A stretch of DNA of 64,000 nt, from positions 1-64,000 of the forward strand of contig CALNZC010000069.1 in the NCBI GenBank assembly GCA_942490895.1. The letters run 5' to 3'. Both the position numbers and the translations under genes were made by a program. Origin of the DNA: JAGNXB01 sp942490895. GTDB lineage: Bacteria; Bacteroidota; Bacteroidia; Chitinophagales; Saprospiraceae. The notes beneath the pieces are model-generated. The model saw nothing but the letters and a program-made list of their open reading frames with translations, was not told the DNA's origin and searched no databases. Positions 52,749 through 61,700 of this stretch are shown here, piece after piece; the first letter of the stretch is position 1, and each line of letters opens with the position of its first letter.

Positions 52749-53888
52749 ATGTATTCGTTCACCCCAGATCAGGACCAAAAGAACTTGCGCCAGGAAATCC
52801 TGGAGTTGGTCGCTTCTCTTCCTGGGGACTACGAGGTAAATGCATCTGGTTTTGATCGGGACCGCTGGTCTCGGCTCGGCACCCAAAAGGTTCCTGGCTT
52901 GGCGATACCCGAAATGTATGGAGGAAGGGGATGCAGTGCATTGACCACAACGATAGCCCTGGAGGCCCTGGGTTATGCTCATCCGGATAATGGTTTCAAT
53001 TTCTCCGTAGCGGCTCACTTGTTGGCATGTGTTGTCCCACTGTGGCTGTATGGATCAGAAGAGTTGAAGGAGGAATACCTTCCAGGCTTATGTGATGGAT
53101 CGATCATTGCTGCGAATGCCATGAGTGAACCGTCTTCAGGGTCCGACGCCTTCAGCATGAAGACTACGGCTCTAGCGGATCAAACGGGATATACGATTTC
53201 CGGATCGAAGACTTTTGTGAGTAATGGTCCGATCGCAGATACCGTTTTACTCTATGCTGCTACTGATCCGGAGAAAGGCTATATGGGTGGGATCAGTGCC
53301 TTTTGGGTCGATAAAACAAAACATCCGTTTTCGAGCAGTGAGCCCCTGGAAAAAGCTGGATTAACGCACAGTCAACTGGGAAGTCTCTTTTTTGAAGAGA
53401 TGCATCTCGAATCAAAGTATCGGGTTGGATCTGAAGGCCGGGGTGCACATCTGTTTAACCGGTCCATGGAATGGGAAAGAACTTGTTTGGGGGGCCTGCA
53501 TATCGGCAATCTCCATCGCCTGATCGAACGGTGTGTTCGACACCTTCGGACCGGGTTTCAGCAAGGGTGGCCACGCGAAAGACATCAGAAGGCCACACAC
53601 GACCTCGCATTGATCCAGACGCAACTGGAAGGCATTCGATTGCAAGCTTATGCCGCCGCATGGAAGATCGATCAAGGTAAACCAGCCGGGCGTGAAGCTG
53701 CCATGGCCAAACTGACTGTCAGTGAACTATATCAGCGAGCTGCCTTACGGATTGCCAGCATCTATAATGAAGCAGGTGTTCAGGATTTGGATGCAGATCA
53801 ATCCGCCCTGGATGCACTCTGTAGCACCCTTTATTCCGGTACAACTGAAATGCAGAAAACCATCATTGCCCAGTCAATGGGACTGTGA
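52749..53888 (+). CDS. Acyl-CoA-dehydrogenase-like flavoenzyme, predicted prolyl-carrier dehydrogenase (PltE/RedW-like)
   Basis: A 379-residue acyl-CoA dehydrogenase fold: GLAIPEMYGGRGCSALTTTI, AANAMSEPSSGSDAFSMKTT, and the flavin-binding region ISGSKTFVSNGPIADTVLLY. In the usual medium-chain family the base is Glu in YEGT; here that site is Ser363 (YSGTTE). Instead Glu243 (EWERT) sits where isovaleryl-CoA dehydrogenase and, as I recall, PltE and RedW have their catalytic Glu. Next to a proline-type adenylation enzyme and a carrier protein, oxidation of prolyl-S-carrier to pyrrolyl-2-carboxyl-S-carrier is the best prediction. It begins 14 bases after the adenylation gene. A role in ordinary fatty acid oxidation is less likely. 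Confidence 0.85.
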   Translation: MYSFTPDQDQKNLRQEILELVASLPGDYEVNASGFDRDRWSRLGTQKVPGLAIPEMYGGRGCSALTTTIALEALGYAHPDNGFNFSVAAHLLACVVPLWLYGSEELKEEYLPGLCDGSIIAANAMSEPSSGSDAFSMKTTALADQTGYTISGSKTFVSNGPIADTVLLYAATDPEKGYMGGISAFWVDKTKHPFSSSEPLEKAGLTHSQLGSLFFEEMHLESKYRVGSEGRGAHLFNRSMEWERTCLGGLHIGNLHRLIERCVRHLRTGFQQGWPRERHQKATHDLALIQTQLEGIRLQAYAAAWKIDQGKPAGREAAMAKLTVSELYQRAALRIASIYNEAGVQDLDADQSALDALCSTLYSGTTEMQKTIIAQSMGL

Positions 53889-53908
53889 CATATGAATCAA
53901 AATCTTGA

Positions 53909-53936
53909 TTTGATCCTTATGGCACTACTATTGTTT
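53909..53936 (+). promoter_or_regulatory. Weak candidate internal promoter before the halogenase
   Basis: TTTG at 53909-53912, a 16-base spacer, and TATTGTTT at 53929-53936 in the 73-base gap before the halogenase. The -7 part resembles the TATTGTTA seen upstream of the carrier gene. Low confidence. Confidence 0.25.
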
Positions 53937-53961
53937 ATTGATGAATTGAATACTTAAGCCC

Positions 53962-55311
53962 ATGAAAAAGGACGTCATTATTATCGGTGGAGGGCCGACA
54001 GGCTCCAGCCTCGCCATTTACCTGGCCAGACAAGGACTGGATGTTCAAATCCTGGAGAAGGCCAAATTCCCCAGAGAACATGTGGGCGAATCCATGCTCC
54101 CGTATTGCTACCATCTCTTCGAAGAGTTAGGTGTCCTGGATAAAATGAAAAAGAATTTTTCCCGTAAGCCTGGAGTCACCTTTTCCAATCCAGATGGGAA
54201 ACAAGCATCGCATTGGTGTTTCGATAAGGTGGTGGATGGCCCATCCAGCCTGTCCTTCCATGCCCGAAGGTCAGAATTCGATCAAATGATGCTGGAACAT
54301 GCCCGATCAGAGGGTGTTGAAGCCCTGGAGGAAATGCAAGTTATGGATGTTGACCTCAATGCCCCGGGTGGTGGCGTCTTGGTGAAAGCCTTGCACCAAG
54401 GCAATAAAGAAGTTGAAATTTCCGGTCACTTCCTCGTTGATGCAACGGGCCAGGATTGTTTTCTCACAAGAAAACTAGGCAACCAAAAACGTTTCGAAAG
54501 CCTGAATATCCGGCTTGCTCTGAGCGCTCATTGGACAGATGCTCAACTGACACCTTCACTGGCCCATGGCAATATCACCATCGTTCACGTTGGGAGCGAG
54601 AAATCCGGTTGGATCTGGTTGATTCCGTTGAATGATGATCGTCTTAGCATTGGCCTGGCCATCAATATGGATTATGCTCAGGACCAGCGGAAAAAATTGA
54701 TGAAAGAACATGGAGCTCGTAATTGGCAGAAAGCACTTTACCTGCAAGAGATCAATGAAGCTCCTCTGGTAAAGGAAATCATTCAGAATGGCTCCATGTG
54801 CTGGGATGTGGTCAGTAATGGTGATTTTTCCTATTATGCAGAGGAAAAATTTGGCCCCACGCATGCCATTATCGGAGATGCCGCTGCATTCCTGGATCCT
54901 ATCTTCTCCAGTGGTATCTATTTAGGGCTGCACAGTTCAAAAACAATCGCCCCTGGTATCGTTTCCATGCTCGAGACGGGAGATCTCTCCGAGATAGAAC
55001 GGGGCTATAAGAGCTTGGATGGAGGATATCGTGTCATAGAGGAATTGATCTCTGCGTTTTACGACCCGAATGCGATTAATTTTCCCGAACTCTCTGGATC
55101 CAACGGCATTGATTTTATACATATGGAATCAGCGTACACCGTATATCACATGCTTCTAGCCGGTGACTTCTTCAATGATAGCGAAAGATATCTGAAAGCA
55201 ATCAGTGCGCTTAGGGATTCTTCAATGATTGAGAAATACAAAAATTTGAAGGGCCATGGAGGATCAGATTCACACAGTCTGGTCTGTGCACTGAACGCTG
55301 CACTCGTCTAA
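53962..55311 (+). CDS. FADH2-dependent halogenase (PltA/Bmp2-like), predicted to act on a carrier-bound pyrrole
   Basis: A 449-residue flavoprotein. The N-terminal FAD site reads VIIIGGGPTGSSLAIYLARQ. The two halogenase hallmarks are present: WIWLIP (216-221), matching W-x-W-x-I-P, and GDAAAFLDPIFSSGIYLGLH (304-323), matching F-x-x-P-x-x-S-x-G. Lys69 (SRKPGVTF) is a good candidate for the Lys that forms the haloamine or guides hypohalous acid. The length agrees with PltA. Context (carrier, proline-type adenylation, prolyl dehydrogenase) points to chlorination or bromination of a pyrrolyl-carrier thioester rather than free tryptophan. Its stop codon shares one base with the start of the methyltransferase. 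A separate flavin reductase, needed to supply FADH2, is not seen nearby. Confidence 0.88.
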   Translation: MKKDVIIIGGGPTGSSLAIYLARQGLDVQILEKAKFPREHVGESMLPYCYHLFEELGVLDKMKKNFSRKPGVTFSNPDGKQASHWCFDKVVDGPSSLSFHARRSEFDQMMLEHARSEGVEALEEMQVMDVDLNAPGGGVLVKALHQGNKEVEISGHFLVDATGQDCFLTRKLGNQKRFESLNIRLALSAHWTDAQLTPSLAHGNITIVHVGSEKSGWIWLIPLNDDRLSIGLAINMDYAQDQRKKLMKEHGARNWQKALYLQEINEAPLVKEIIQNGSMCWDVVSNGDFSYYAEEKFGPTHAIIGDAAAFLDPIFSSGIYLGLHSSKTIAPGIVSMLETGDLSEIERGYKSLDGGYRVIEELISAFYDPNAINFPELSGSNGIDFIHMESAYTVYHMLLAGDFFNDSERYLKAISALRDSSMIEKYKNLKGHGGSDSHSLVCALNAALV

Positions 55312-56042
55312 TGGAAAAGGTAGGATATGGGGAGTATTGGGATAAGTTTTATCAAGCGACTTATCAGCAACAAACCGGAGGCAAGGCGCTTTGGGACGTA
55401 CCTGTCGAACACTCCGCCGTCTTGGACTACGCCTGGATGGAAAAGCATGTACCACAAGACCTGCCTCTTTTGGATGTCGGGTGTGGCACAGGTGAAATCG
55501 CTTTTTTTTTCACAGCACATTTTCCGAAAGTCATTGGTGTAGATGTCGCCCAAGGCGCCATTGATATCGCTCGAGCACAACATCCCGAAACAAATGTTGA
55601 CTTTCAGAAAGTAGACATTACGGATAGCATAGCATGTAAGGCATTATCCAACCAATATGGACCACTCAATATTTATATTCGAGGGGTCATGCACCAGGTT
55701 GAGGAGCGCGACCTCCCTCAATATGTCGATAATCTGGAGTTACTTCTTGGCGGCAAAGGGGTGTTGTACATGATTGAAGTGGCTTCGGGTATTCGTGACC
55801 ATTTCCTTCACCATTCTGAAGGATATCATAAACTCCCGGCTCCAGTTCAAAAGATCTTCATCAGTAACCTGCCTCCCAGAGGGGTTACCATTGAAGACAT
55901 TGCGCAATACTTCCAGTCAAGTCGGTTTGACATACTGAAATCCAACCCGGCGACGCTCAACACCAATCTGCATTCCCCAGATGGTACCGAGATCTATATT
56001 CCTGCCGTTCAAGCCATTATAAAGACCAAAAAGTTCTCTTAG
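55311..56042 (+). CDS. Class I SAM-dependent methyltransferase (halogenase cassette)
   Basis: A 243-residue cytoplasmic methyltransferase. SAM motif I is LLDVGCGTGEIAFFF (53-67), the acidic residue after strand 2 is in VIGVDVAQGAI, and GPLNIYIRGVMHQ corresponds to motif II. The N-terminal YWDKFYQATYQQQTGGKALW is reminiscent of thiopurine/halide-type methyltransferases, but I cannot assign a substrate. The start codon overlaps the halogenase stop by one base, so the two are translationally coupled and probably act in one pathway. Methylation of the carboxylate, a ring nitrogen or a hydroxyl of the halogenated product are all possible. Confidence 0.85.
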   Translation: MEKVGYGEYWDKFYQATYQQQTGGKALWDVPVEHSAVLDYAWMEKHVPQDLPLLDVGCGTGEIAFFFTAHFPKVIGVDVAQGAIDIARAQHPETNVDFQKVDITDSIACKALSNQYGPLNIYIRGVMHQVEERDLPQYVDNLELLLGGKGVLYMIEVASGIRDHFLHHSEGYHKLPAPVQKIFISNLPPRGVTIEDIAQYFQSSRFDILKSNPATLNTNLHSPDGTEIYIPAVQAIIKTKKFS

Positions 56043-56048
56043 ATACAG

Positions 56049-56056
56049 TATCTTTA
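56049..56056 (+). promoter_or_regulatory. Possible -7 element before the lipoprotein gene
   Basis: TATCTTTA, one mismatch from TAnnTTTG, lies 21 bases before the lipoprotein ATG in the 35-base gap after the methyltransferase. No clear -33 element is visible, so read-through from the cassette is equally possible. Confidence 0.3.
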
Positions 56057-56077
56057 CATCCTTAAATCAAAACACTC

Positions 56078-56452
56078 ATGAAAAGGTCCCTATTTTATTT
56101 CGCCTTTATGGCGTTCGCCCTCTTTTTTGTCGCATGTTCCGACTCAGCTCCTGCTACTGAAGGTGCAGAAGCTGACGCACCTGCTGTTGAAGCTCCGGCT
56201 GCAGCTGAACGCAGCATTAATCAAGAAGCCCCAGCTGAACGTATGTTGAGCAAATATCAGTCTATGGGTCTTGAACTTACTGAAGAGCAAGCTGCCAATG
56301 TGCGTAGCATTGCGGGTCAATATGACTTTTCTTCCGAAACAGATAAGTCTACTCGTCAGGACATGCGCGCCAAAATGCAAAAGGAAATCATGGAAAATGT
56401 CCTGACTCCTGAACAAGCAGCAACATTTGAAGCGGCTCGTCAAAAGCGTTAG
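56078..56452 (+). CDS. Small lipoprotein with a paired L-T-x-E-Q module
   Basis: 124 residues. A lipoprotein signal with lipobox FFVAC (Cys20) is followed by an Ala/Glu/Pro-rich linker (21-50) and a helical region (55-124). The helical region contains GLELTEEQAANVRSIAG and NVLTPEQAATFEA, a layout reminiscent of the LTxxQ motifs of Spy/CpxP periplasmic proteins. The same module of about 60 residues occurs twice in the large membrane protein at 58,729-62,136, with matching MGL-L--EQ start and NVLTPEQ end. It is predicted to sit in the periplasm or at the outer membrane. It lies 35 bases after the methyltransferase and may or may not be part of that transcript. Confidence 0.8.
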   Translation: MKRSLFYFAFMAFALFFVACSDSAPATEGAEADAPAVEAPAAAERSINQEAPAERMLSKYQSMGLELTEEQAANVRSIAGQYDFSSETDKSTRQDMRAKMQKEIMENVLTPEQAATFEAARQKR

Positions 56453-56533
56453 ACGACCGTAAAAATCCATTTGTATCCATCACCATCTTTCGGGTAACAC
56501 ACCCATCGAAGGACAGGGGTACAGGTATGCATC

Positions 56534-56570
56534 AACGCCCCTGACAGATCATGGATCTGTCAGGGGCGTT
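56534..56570. terminator. Long perfect hairpin between convergent genes
   Basis: A perfect 17-bp stem AACGCCCCTGACAGATC / GATCTGTCAGGGGCGTT with loop ATG, midway between the lipoprotein stop (56452) and the end of the glycosyltransferase gene (56578). It lacks a T run on either side, so its role as a terminator is probable from position only. Confidence 0.6.
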
Positions 56571-56577
56571 CTCATTC

Positions 56578-57669
56578 TCAGCTAGAAATTTCCAGGAATA
56601 GCTGCTGGTATTTCTGTACAGATTCAGACAGTTGAAATGACCTGACCGGTTTCATTTTCCATTGTTCATTCCTTGCACTACGGAGTGCCTGGCCAATTCC
56701 TTCAGCGGTCAATGGGTCGATCTGAATCATTTTTCCGCCTACCACTTCTTCAAGAGCCGTCCGTTCAGAAGAAATAATGGGTACACCTATTCCAACGGCT
56801 TCTGCAGCTACAAAACAAAATCCCTCACTGTAGGAAGGGATCACAATGCACGTGGAGGTGGACACCTCACGGTACAGTTCCGCTTGGGGAAGATCATGGA
56901 AGAGCACGACCCTCTCTCGTGAGCTCCATTGATCCACTTGCCCCATCACCCAGGAAAAAAGGGCTTGGGGAACTTGAGGAATAATCAATTTGAACATGGC
57001 TTCCGGATCAGCCTTCAGAAACTCTTCCATTGCCGGAAGCAGGAGATCCAACCCTTTTGAGGTTCCCAAACGACCAAAATATGTCGCAGTGAACACCTTT
57101 GGTGGAGCATAGGTTATTCCTTTGAATTTTGTGTAATCCAACCCATTGTGGATCGTGACAATGCGTGAAGAACGCACACCCGCCTGTTGGAGGGCTCTGG
57201 CCGTTGCACCGGACACCGCGATAAAACGATCAAAGGGTAATCGCAATAACAATTGCTCCCACATCCAATATGCTGCTTTTAGCCACATTGGTGTCTGGGG
57301 CAATCGCCACCATAACCTTGCCCAAACTTCGTGAAAAGTCACCACCACTGGCTTCCTCCGCCATTTCGCAGCAAAAAAAGCGGGGAATGCCGCATTGTAG
57401 GACGTCGTTTGGACCAGGTCGGCTTTTTTAGCCTCCTGGAATACTGTGGGGAAACTGAGAAATGTAAAAAGGTAGCGATTATGACAATCAACCCGGATAA
57501 TTTTAACACCATCAATCAATTCCATTGACGGTAGATCTGAACGAAATCTCGTTGTCACCACAGTCACCTGGTGATCCTTAAGGATCAATGCCCGGGACAA
57601 CTCCCAAAACAGGTGCTCTGCCCCGCCGATGTAGGGATAAAAGTGTTCAAGGACAAATAGGATCCTCAC
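56578..57669 (-). CDS. GT4 glycosyltransferase (GTG start)
   Basis: A 363-residue GT-B glycosyltransferase. The N-terminal domain starts RILFVLEHFYPYIGGAEHLF, a typical GT4 opening with the Gly-rich loop. The C-terminal domain has TYFGRLGTSKGLDLLLPAME and CIVIPSYSEGFCFVAAEAVG with the E-x7-E motif. The start codon is GTG and overlaps the stop of the DUF2304 gene (GTGA), so it is translationally coupled to it. It is the last gene of the glycan operon. Donor and acceptor are unknown. Confidence 0.92.
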   Translation of the reverse strand: MRILFVLEHFYPYIGGAEHLFWELSRALILKDHQVTVVTTRFRSDLPSMELIDGVKIIRVDCHNRYLFTFLSFPTVFQEAKKADLVQTTSYNAAFPAFFAAKWRRKPVVVTFHEVWARLWWRLPQTPMWLKAAYWMWEQLLLRLPFDRFIAVSGATARALQQAGVRSSRIVTIHNGLDYTKFKGITYAPPKVFTATYFGRLGTSKGLDLLLPAMEEFLKADPEAMFKLIIPQVPQALFSWVMGQVDQWSSRERVVLFHDLPQAELYREVSTSTCIVIPSYSEGFCFVAAEAVGIGVPIISSERTALEEVVGGKMIQIDPLTAEGIGQALRSARNEQWKMKPVRSFQLSESVQKYQQLFLEISS

Positions 57670-58017
57670 TGCTCGTTCTTCATTTCTTCATCCTCCAACG
57701 CCAGTTTTCTGGTCAACGTAGTCAATGCAGATTGTTGCTGCTTAAAGAGAAGGAAGAGCTTGTACTGGAAGAAAAAAATCAACCCCAAACAAAAGAAAAT
57801 CACTGCATTGATATTGCTTTTAATACCAAAAGCTTCAGCGATGGTTTGAGAAATAAAATCTGGAAAAAAAGGCAAAAAAGATCACAGCTACCCAGAAAAA
57901 GACACCCAACATAGCTTCTTGCCAACCAGACTTTCCAGCCCAAAAACGCTGCAACAAACTTCCAATGAAAACAATGGAAACAAGCGGGACAATGATCTGA
58001 TATAATTCCAGTTGCAT
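57666..58017 (-). pseudogene. DUF2304 membrane protein, frameshifted in a homopolymer
   Basis: Two overlapping frames together encode one DUF2304 protein of about 116 residues. The first (58017 down to about 57,870) gives MQLELYQIIVPLVSIVFIGS, RFWAGKSGWQEAMLGVFFWV and VIFFAFF. The second resumes with PDFISQTIAEAFGIKSNINA, then a membrane segment and a helical tail (FKQQQSALTTLTRKLALEDE). The break is at seven T on the coding strand (57864-57870 as A on the plus strand); six T would restore the frame. DUF2304 proteins are small three-helix membrane proteins usually found next to GT2 transferases, as here (7 bases after the GT2 gene). The gene is probably functional with an error in the sequence, but it could be phase-variable. 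Confidence 0.8.
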
Positions 58018-58024
58018 GATGGTA

Positions 58025-58717
58025 TTATTTGGGATGTGAGACTAATTTCCAGAGGATATTCATGGCTGTATTGATCCCCATATAGAGGTCTTGACCTTTG
58101 CTCATAGAGTATGCAGTGTAGGCGACCCGAATAGGCACCTCAGTGATCTTCAAGCCGCTTTTCTCACCCAGGATGATCATCTCGCTGCAATATCCAAAAC
58201 CGTCTATATGCAAATCGATCGTTTCAATAGCAGCCCGGTTGAGCATCCGAAACCCAGACTGGGTGTCGGAATACCACCGGGTACAAAACCAATTGGTGAA
58301 CACGTTAGACAACTTGTTATAGATCACACGGATAACCGGAATATCCTTATTCGGATTCATGAATCGGCTGCCAATCACAATATCCGCACTTTCCATTTCC
58401 ATGGCTGAACTTAAATCACGAATATCTTCAGGAAAGTGTTGTCCATCTGCATCAATCTGAACGATATACGAGATCTGATGCTTCCTTGCATATGCGATCC
58501 CTGTTTGAGCACCGGCACCAGCACCCCGATTGACCATGTGTGAAACCACAACGGCCCCTGCCCTCCTGGCCTCTTCGCTCGTTTGATCCACTGAGCCATC
58601 ATTAATCACCAGGACATTCAAATAGCCCTCATCAATGACACGGAGAACCACATCAGCGATGACCGTCCCTTCATTAAAGGCCGGGATGACCACGAGTATG
58701 TCTTTAGGCTCGATCAT
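58025..58717 (-). CDS. GT2 glycosyltransferase, dolichol-phosphate-mannosyltransferase-like
   Basis: A 230-residue GT-A enzyme: LVVIPAFNEGTVIADVVLRV, VLVINDGSVDQTSEEARR, VQIDADGQHFPEDIRDL (D-x-D), IVIGSRF, and DTQSGFRMLNRAA. It lacks C-terminal membrane helices, which fits the neighbouring DUF2304 protein acting as its membrane partner. It most likely makes a polyprenyl-phosphate sugar for use by the GT-C-like membrane protein encoded just upstream. The sugar is not identified. Confidence 0.92.
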   Translation of the reverse strand: MIEPKDILVVIPAFNEGTVIADVVLRVIDEGYLNVLVINDGSVDQTSEEARRAGAVVVSHMVNRGAGAGAQTGIAYARKHQISYIVQIDADGQHFPEDIRDLSSAMEMESADIVIGSRFMNPNKDIPVIRVIYNKLSNVFTNWFCTRWYSDTQSGFRMLNRAAIETIDLHIDGFGYCSEMIILGEKSGLKITEVPIRVAYTAYSMSKGQDLYMGINTAMNILWKLVSHPK

Positions 58718-58728
58718 TCAGGTATAAC

Positions 58729-61700
58729 TCAATTTCCCTCTTTTGTAGCTAACTCAAAAAGTATAAACGTTCCAGGAACAGTTGTTTTACCCCCAAGCCC
58801 TGGTTTTCCGGGCCAAACTTTGTCCCCTACTTTCGTGCTTGGCACAGCCGGGTCTTCAATAAAGTTGTCTGTAAAAATGGGCGTGGCCAGCGGAGAGTCA
58901 AAAAGGAGCATCAGCACTTCATTCGCCTTTTTTGCCAATGTTTGCTCCGGTGTCAAATCTGTTCCTGCCAGGTTTACATTATACAACACATATTTAAACC
59001 CATTATCAATTAGTTTTCGAAGGAAATCATCCTTGTCTAACATCTTTTTACTGAGGTCCATATAGATGCCCAATTGGTTATCCTCTAACACTCGCTTGTC
59101 ATTCTGCAGGATGTGATAGTTGAGGTGGGTACCAATTCGATAGATCTTGGTGGACGGATCTTCATTCATTTTTTCGATTGCCTCTGCCATATACGGACGA
59201 AACATTCCCAGGCTTTTTTCCGCTGTCATGTCTGACGATGCATATTGCAGGAAGGGTGACTGGAAAATCAGCCGGGCACCCGCCTGGTTTTGAGTAGCAC
59301 TGACCAGGAAGAGGGACATACAGAGAACCATAGAAGTCCCAACAGCTATTCGCCACCATTTTGTCAATAGATTTTTGGACAACTCCGGATACCATTCAGA
59401 TATATGATCTGTCAGCCAAATGATCAAAAGGAAGCCTACCATAAAGAGGATAAACCCATACCAGACAATCGCATTGCTGAAGAAAAACCACAAACCACCA
59501 AAGGCCAATGCAAACACCAAAAAGCTACCAAGCGCTTCTGGAAGACGTGATATTTTTTCTCTCAATACCCATGCGGCCACAGCGAATAAGGCCAGAACAA
59601 CAATGTAGGTTTGAAGGAAACTCCAATCGGATAGCCACTGATTCAATACATTCAGACTATTCCCCAGCCTGACCAACAAGGTCTGTAAGGGAATGAAGAG
59701 CATACCAGGTAAAGCCGCAAGACCACTCAAAGGTTGCCCCATCTGCGCCAAAATACTACCATTCAATGCCGTTGGATCCAGGCGTGTGTCCATTGGATAA
59801 AGAGACAACACCGAAATCAGCCAAAAGCCCAGGAATCCAATAGCCACAATCAGATTGCGATACCAGGATCGGCCAAAGAACATGAAAGGAAGCAGTAAAA
59901 GGAATAGAAAAGAAATATCCAGATATCGCGAGAACGGAATATTGGTATTCATTGTCAAATCATAGGGAACAGAAAAGTAGAGCGGTGCACCCGCTTCAAA
60001 CCCGAGGTACCTTCGGATTTCTTCCCGCTTTGTTCCCCCAAAAAAAGAAGCTTTCACCGGATGTTTTCCGAAGGCCTGTGCCAAAGCACCTTGCTTTTGG
60101 CCTGTAGCGGTTTCAAATTGCTCACGTGTCAGCACCGTATTAAAGATATCCTGACGCAAGGCTGCCAGTCGAGTCCGGCGCTCTGTCATATCCTCAACCA
60201 TCACATCGTTGCCCCTCAACAGGGAAACGACCAGATCCTTTTGATCATTACTCAGGGTAATGCCCCTTCTTTTCAAGCTCTCGATAATCAATTCACAGCC
60301 CATGGATATATCTTCCTCCATGGCTGAATAGTCCAGCCCGAACTGGTTGATGGACGCTTCCGCAATTTGTCTTTGTTCTGGCGTCAGCACATTCAGCATG
60401 ATCTGATTCCGTGCAAACTGAGATTGTGCTTCTACACTTGATGTGTCTGTTTCCCCAATAATGATTTGGATGAGAATCTCTTCCGATCTTTGTCGCTGCT
60501 CCGGGTTCAGTTGCAATCCCATATTTTCCAGGGAGTTGTACAACACGCGTTTCTGGAATTCCACCATTGACAATTCTCCTTTGACATCCAGATTCGGGTC
60601 TAAAAGTGCCGTAGGCGCCATGCCAACCAATAAATTATTGACACTGACCGATTCATGTTCTGAGGCATTTTTGATCATCCAGGGTGAAAATGACATAAGC
60701 GCAGCCAAGGAAAAACAGCCTATGGCAATGCCCATAGAAGCCATCACTTTAGGTCTGCGGATAGCCGCCCAAACCAGGAGAGGCAGCCCCAAACCGAACC
60801 CAATGATTGCAAAGGTAGACGGAGGGGTATCTCCCAGCTCCATATACCCAAACTGGTCAATGCCAACTAAAAACAACCCGCCAAGGGTCGTGAAGAACAA
60901 TCCGGCAGCACCCCTCCAGCCCCATTGCCAGCGAAACAACATAGCCATCAAACCAATCATAAACATGATGGCTGTATACTTGATCCCAAAGGCATAACCG
61001 CTCAACCAACCAGCCATCACCCAGGGCATCCAGGACAAAGCTGCCCCATTCTGATCTGTAGGGTTTTCTGCCTGTTGCGCTCGCGATTGTTGACGCAGAT
61101 CCAAAAGCAAAAGGATGGTGGTCAATAGAATAAACAAGAAACCCAGGTCCACCTTGGCGTCATGTGCCGCATGGAAAGAAAAAGCTGGATTGATATAAAA
61201 TACGGCTACAGCCAGCCAGGAACTCTGCTTGGTGAGGACCATTCTCGCCAGGCGATAAAATGCAAACAGACAAAGCAGCATGGCACTGTGCGACAACATA
61301 ATAGAGACCGAGACTGACTGAAACATCAGCTCACCCAGGCTCGTCCATAATGGCCATCCATCTGCCTGCCCACCAGCGATCAAGCCCCCATATTGAGCAA
61401 TCAAATGAGACCGATTCATGTATAAACTGACAGCATCAAACCCTGTGGGAAAAGCCTTTAAGGCCGAGATTTGATTAAAGGCAACAGCGATCAGCAACAT
61501 CATAATAGGAATGATCCCCCAGCCAGAGGTCACTCCCTTTTTTATGGGTACCCAAAAGAACTGTTTTAAAACCTCAATGAGCATTCGATATCGAAAAGCC
61601 ACCGGAACAAGGGTTAACGCCCACAGCACCCATACATTCAGACCACCCACCAGGCCCAAGATGACCAACACAAATCCCGTGATACTCAATCCCACTGCCA

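Noticed and set aside
52749..53888. Dehydrogenase considered as a fatty acid beta-oxidation enzyme
   Set aside because: No other beta-oxidation genes are nearby, the medium-chain catalytic Glu is missing, and it lies between adenylation and halogenase genes.
53962..55311. Halogenase considered as a geranylgeranyl-reductase-like or hydroxylase-type flavoprotein
   Set aside because: Both the W-x-W-x-I-P and the F-x-x-P-x-x-S-x-G motifs are present, the length fits PltA, and the gene context is that of carrier-bound pyrrole chemistry.
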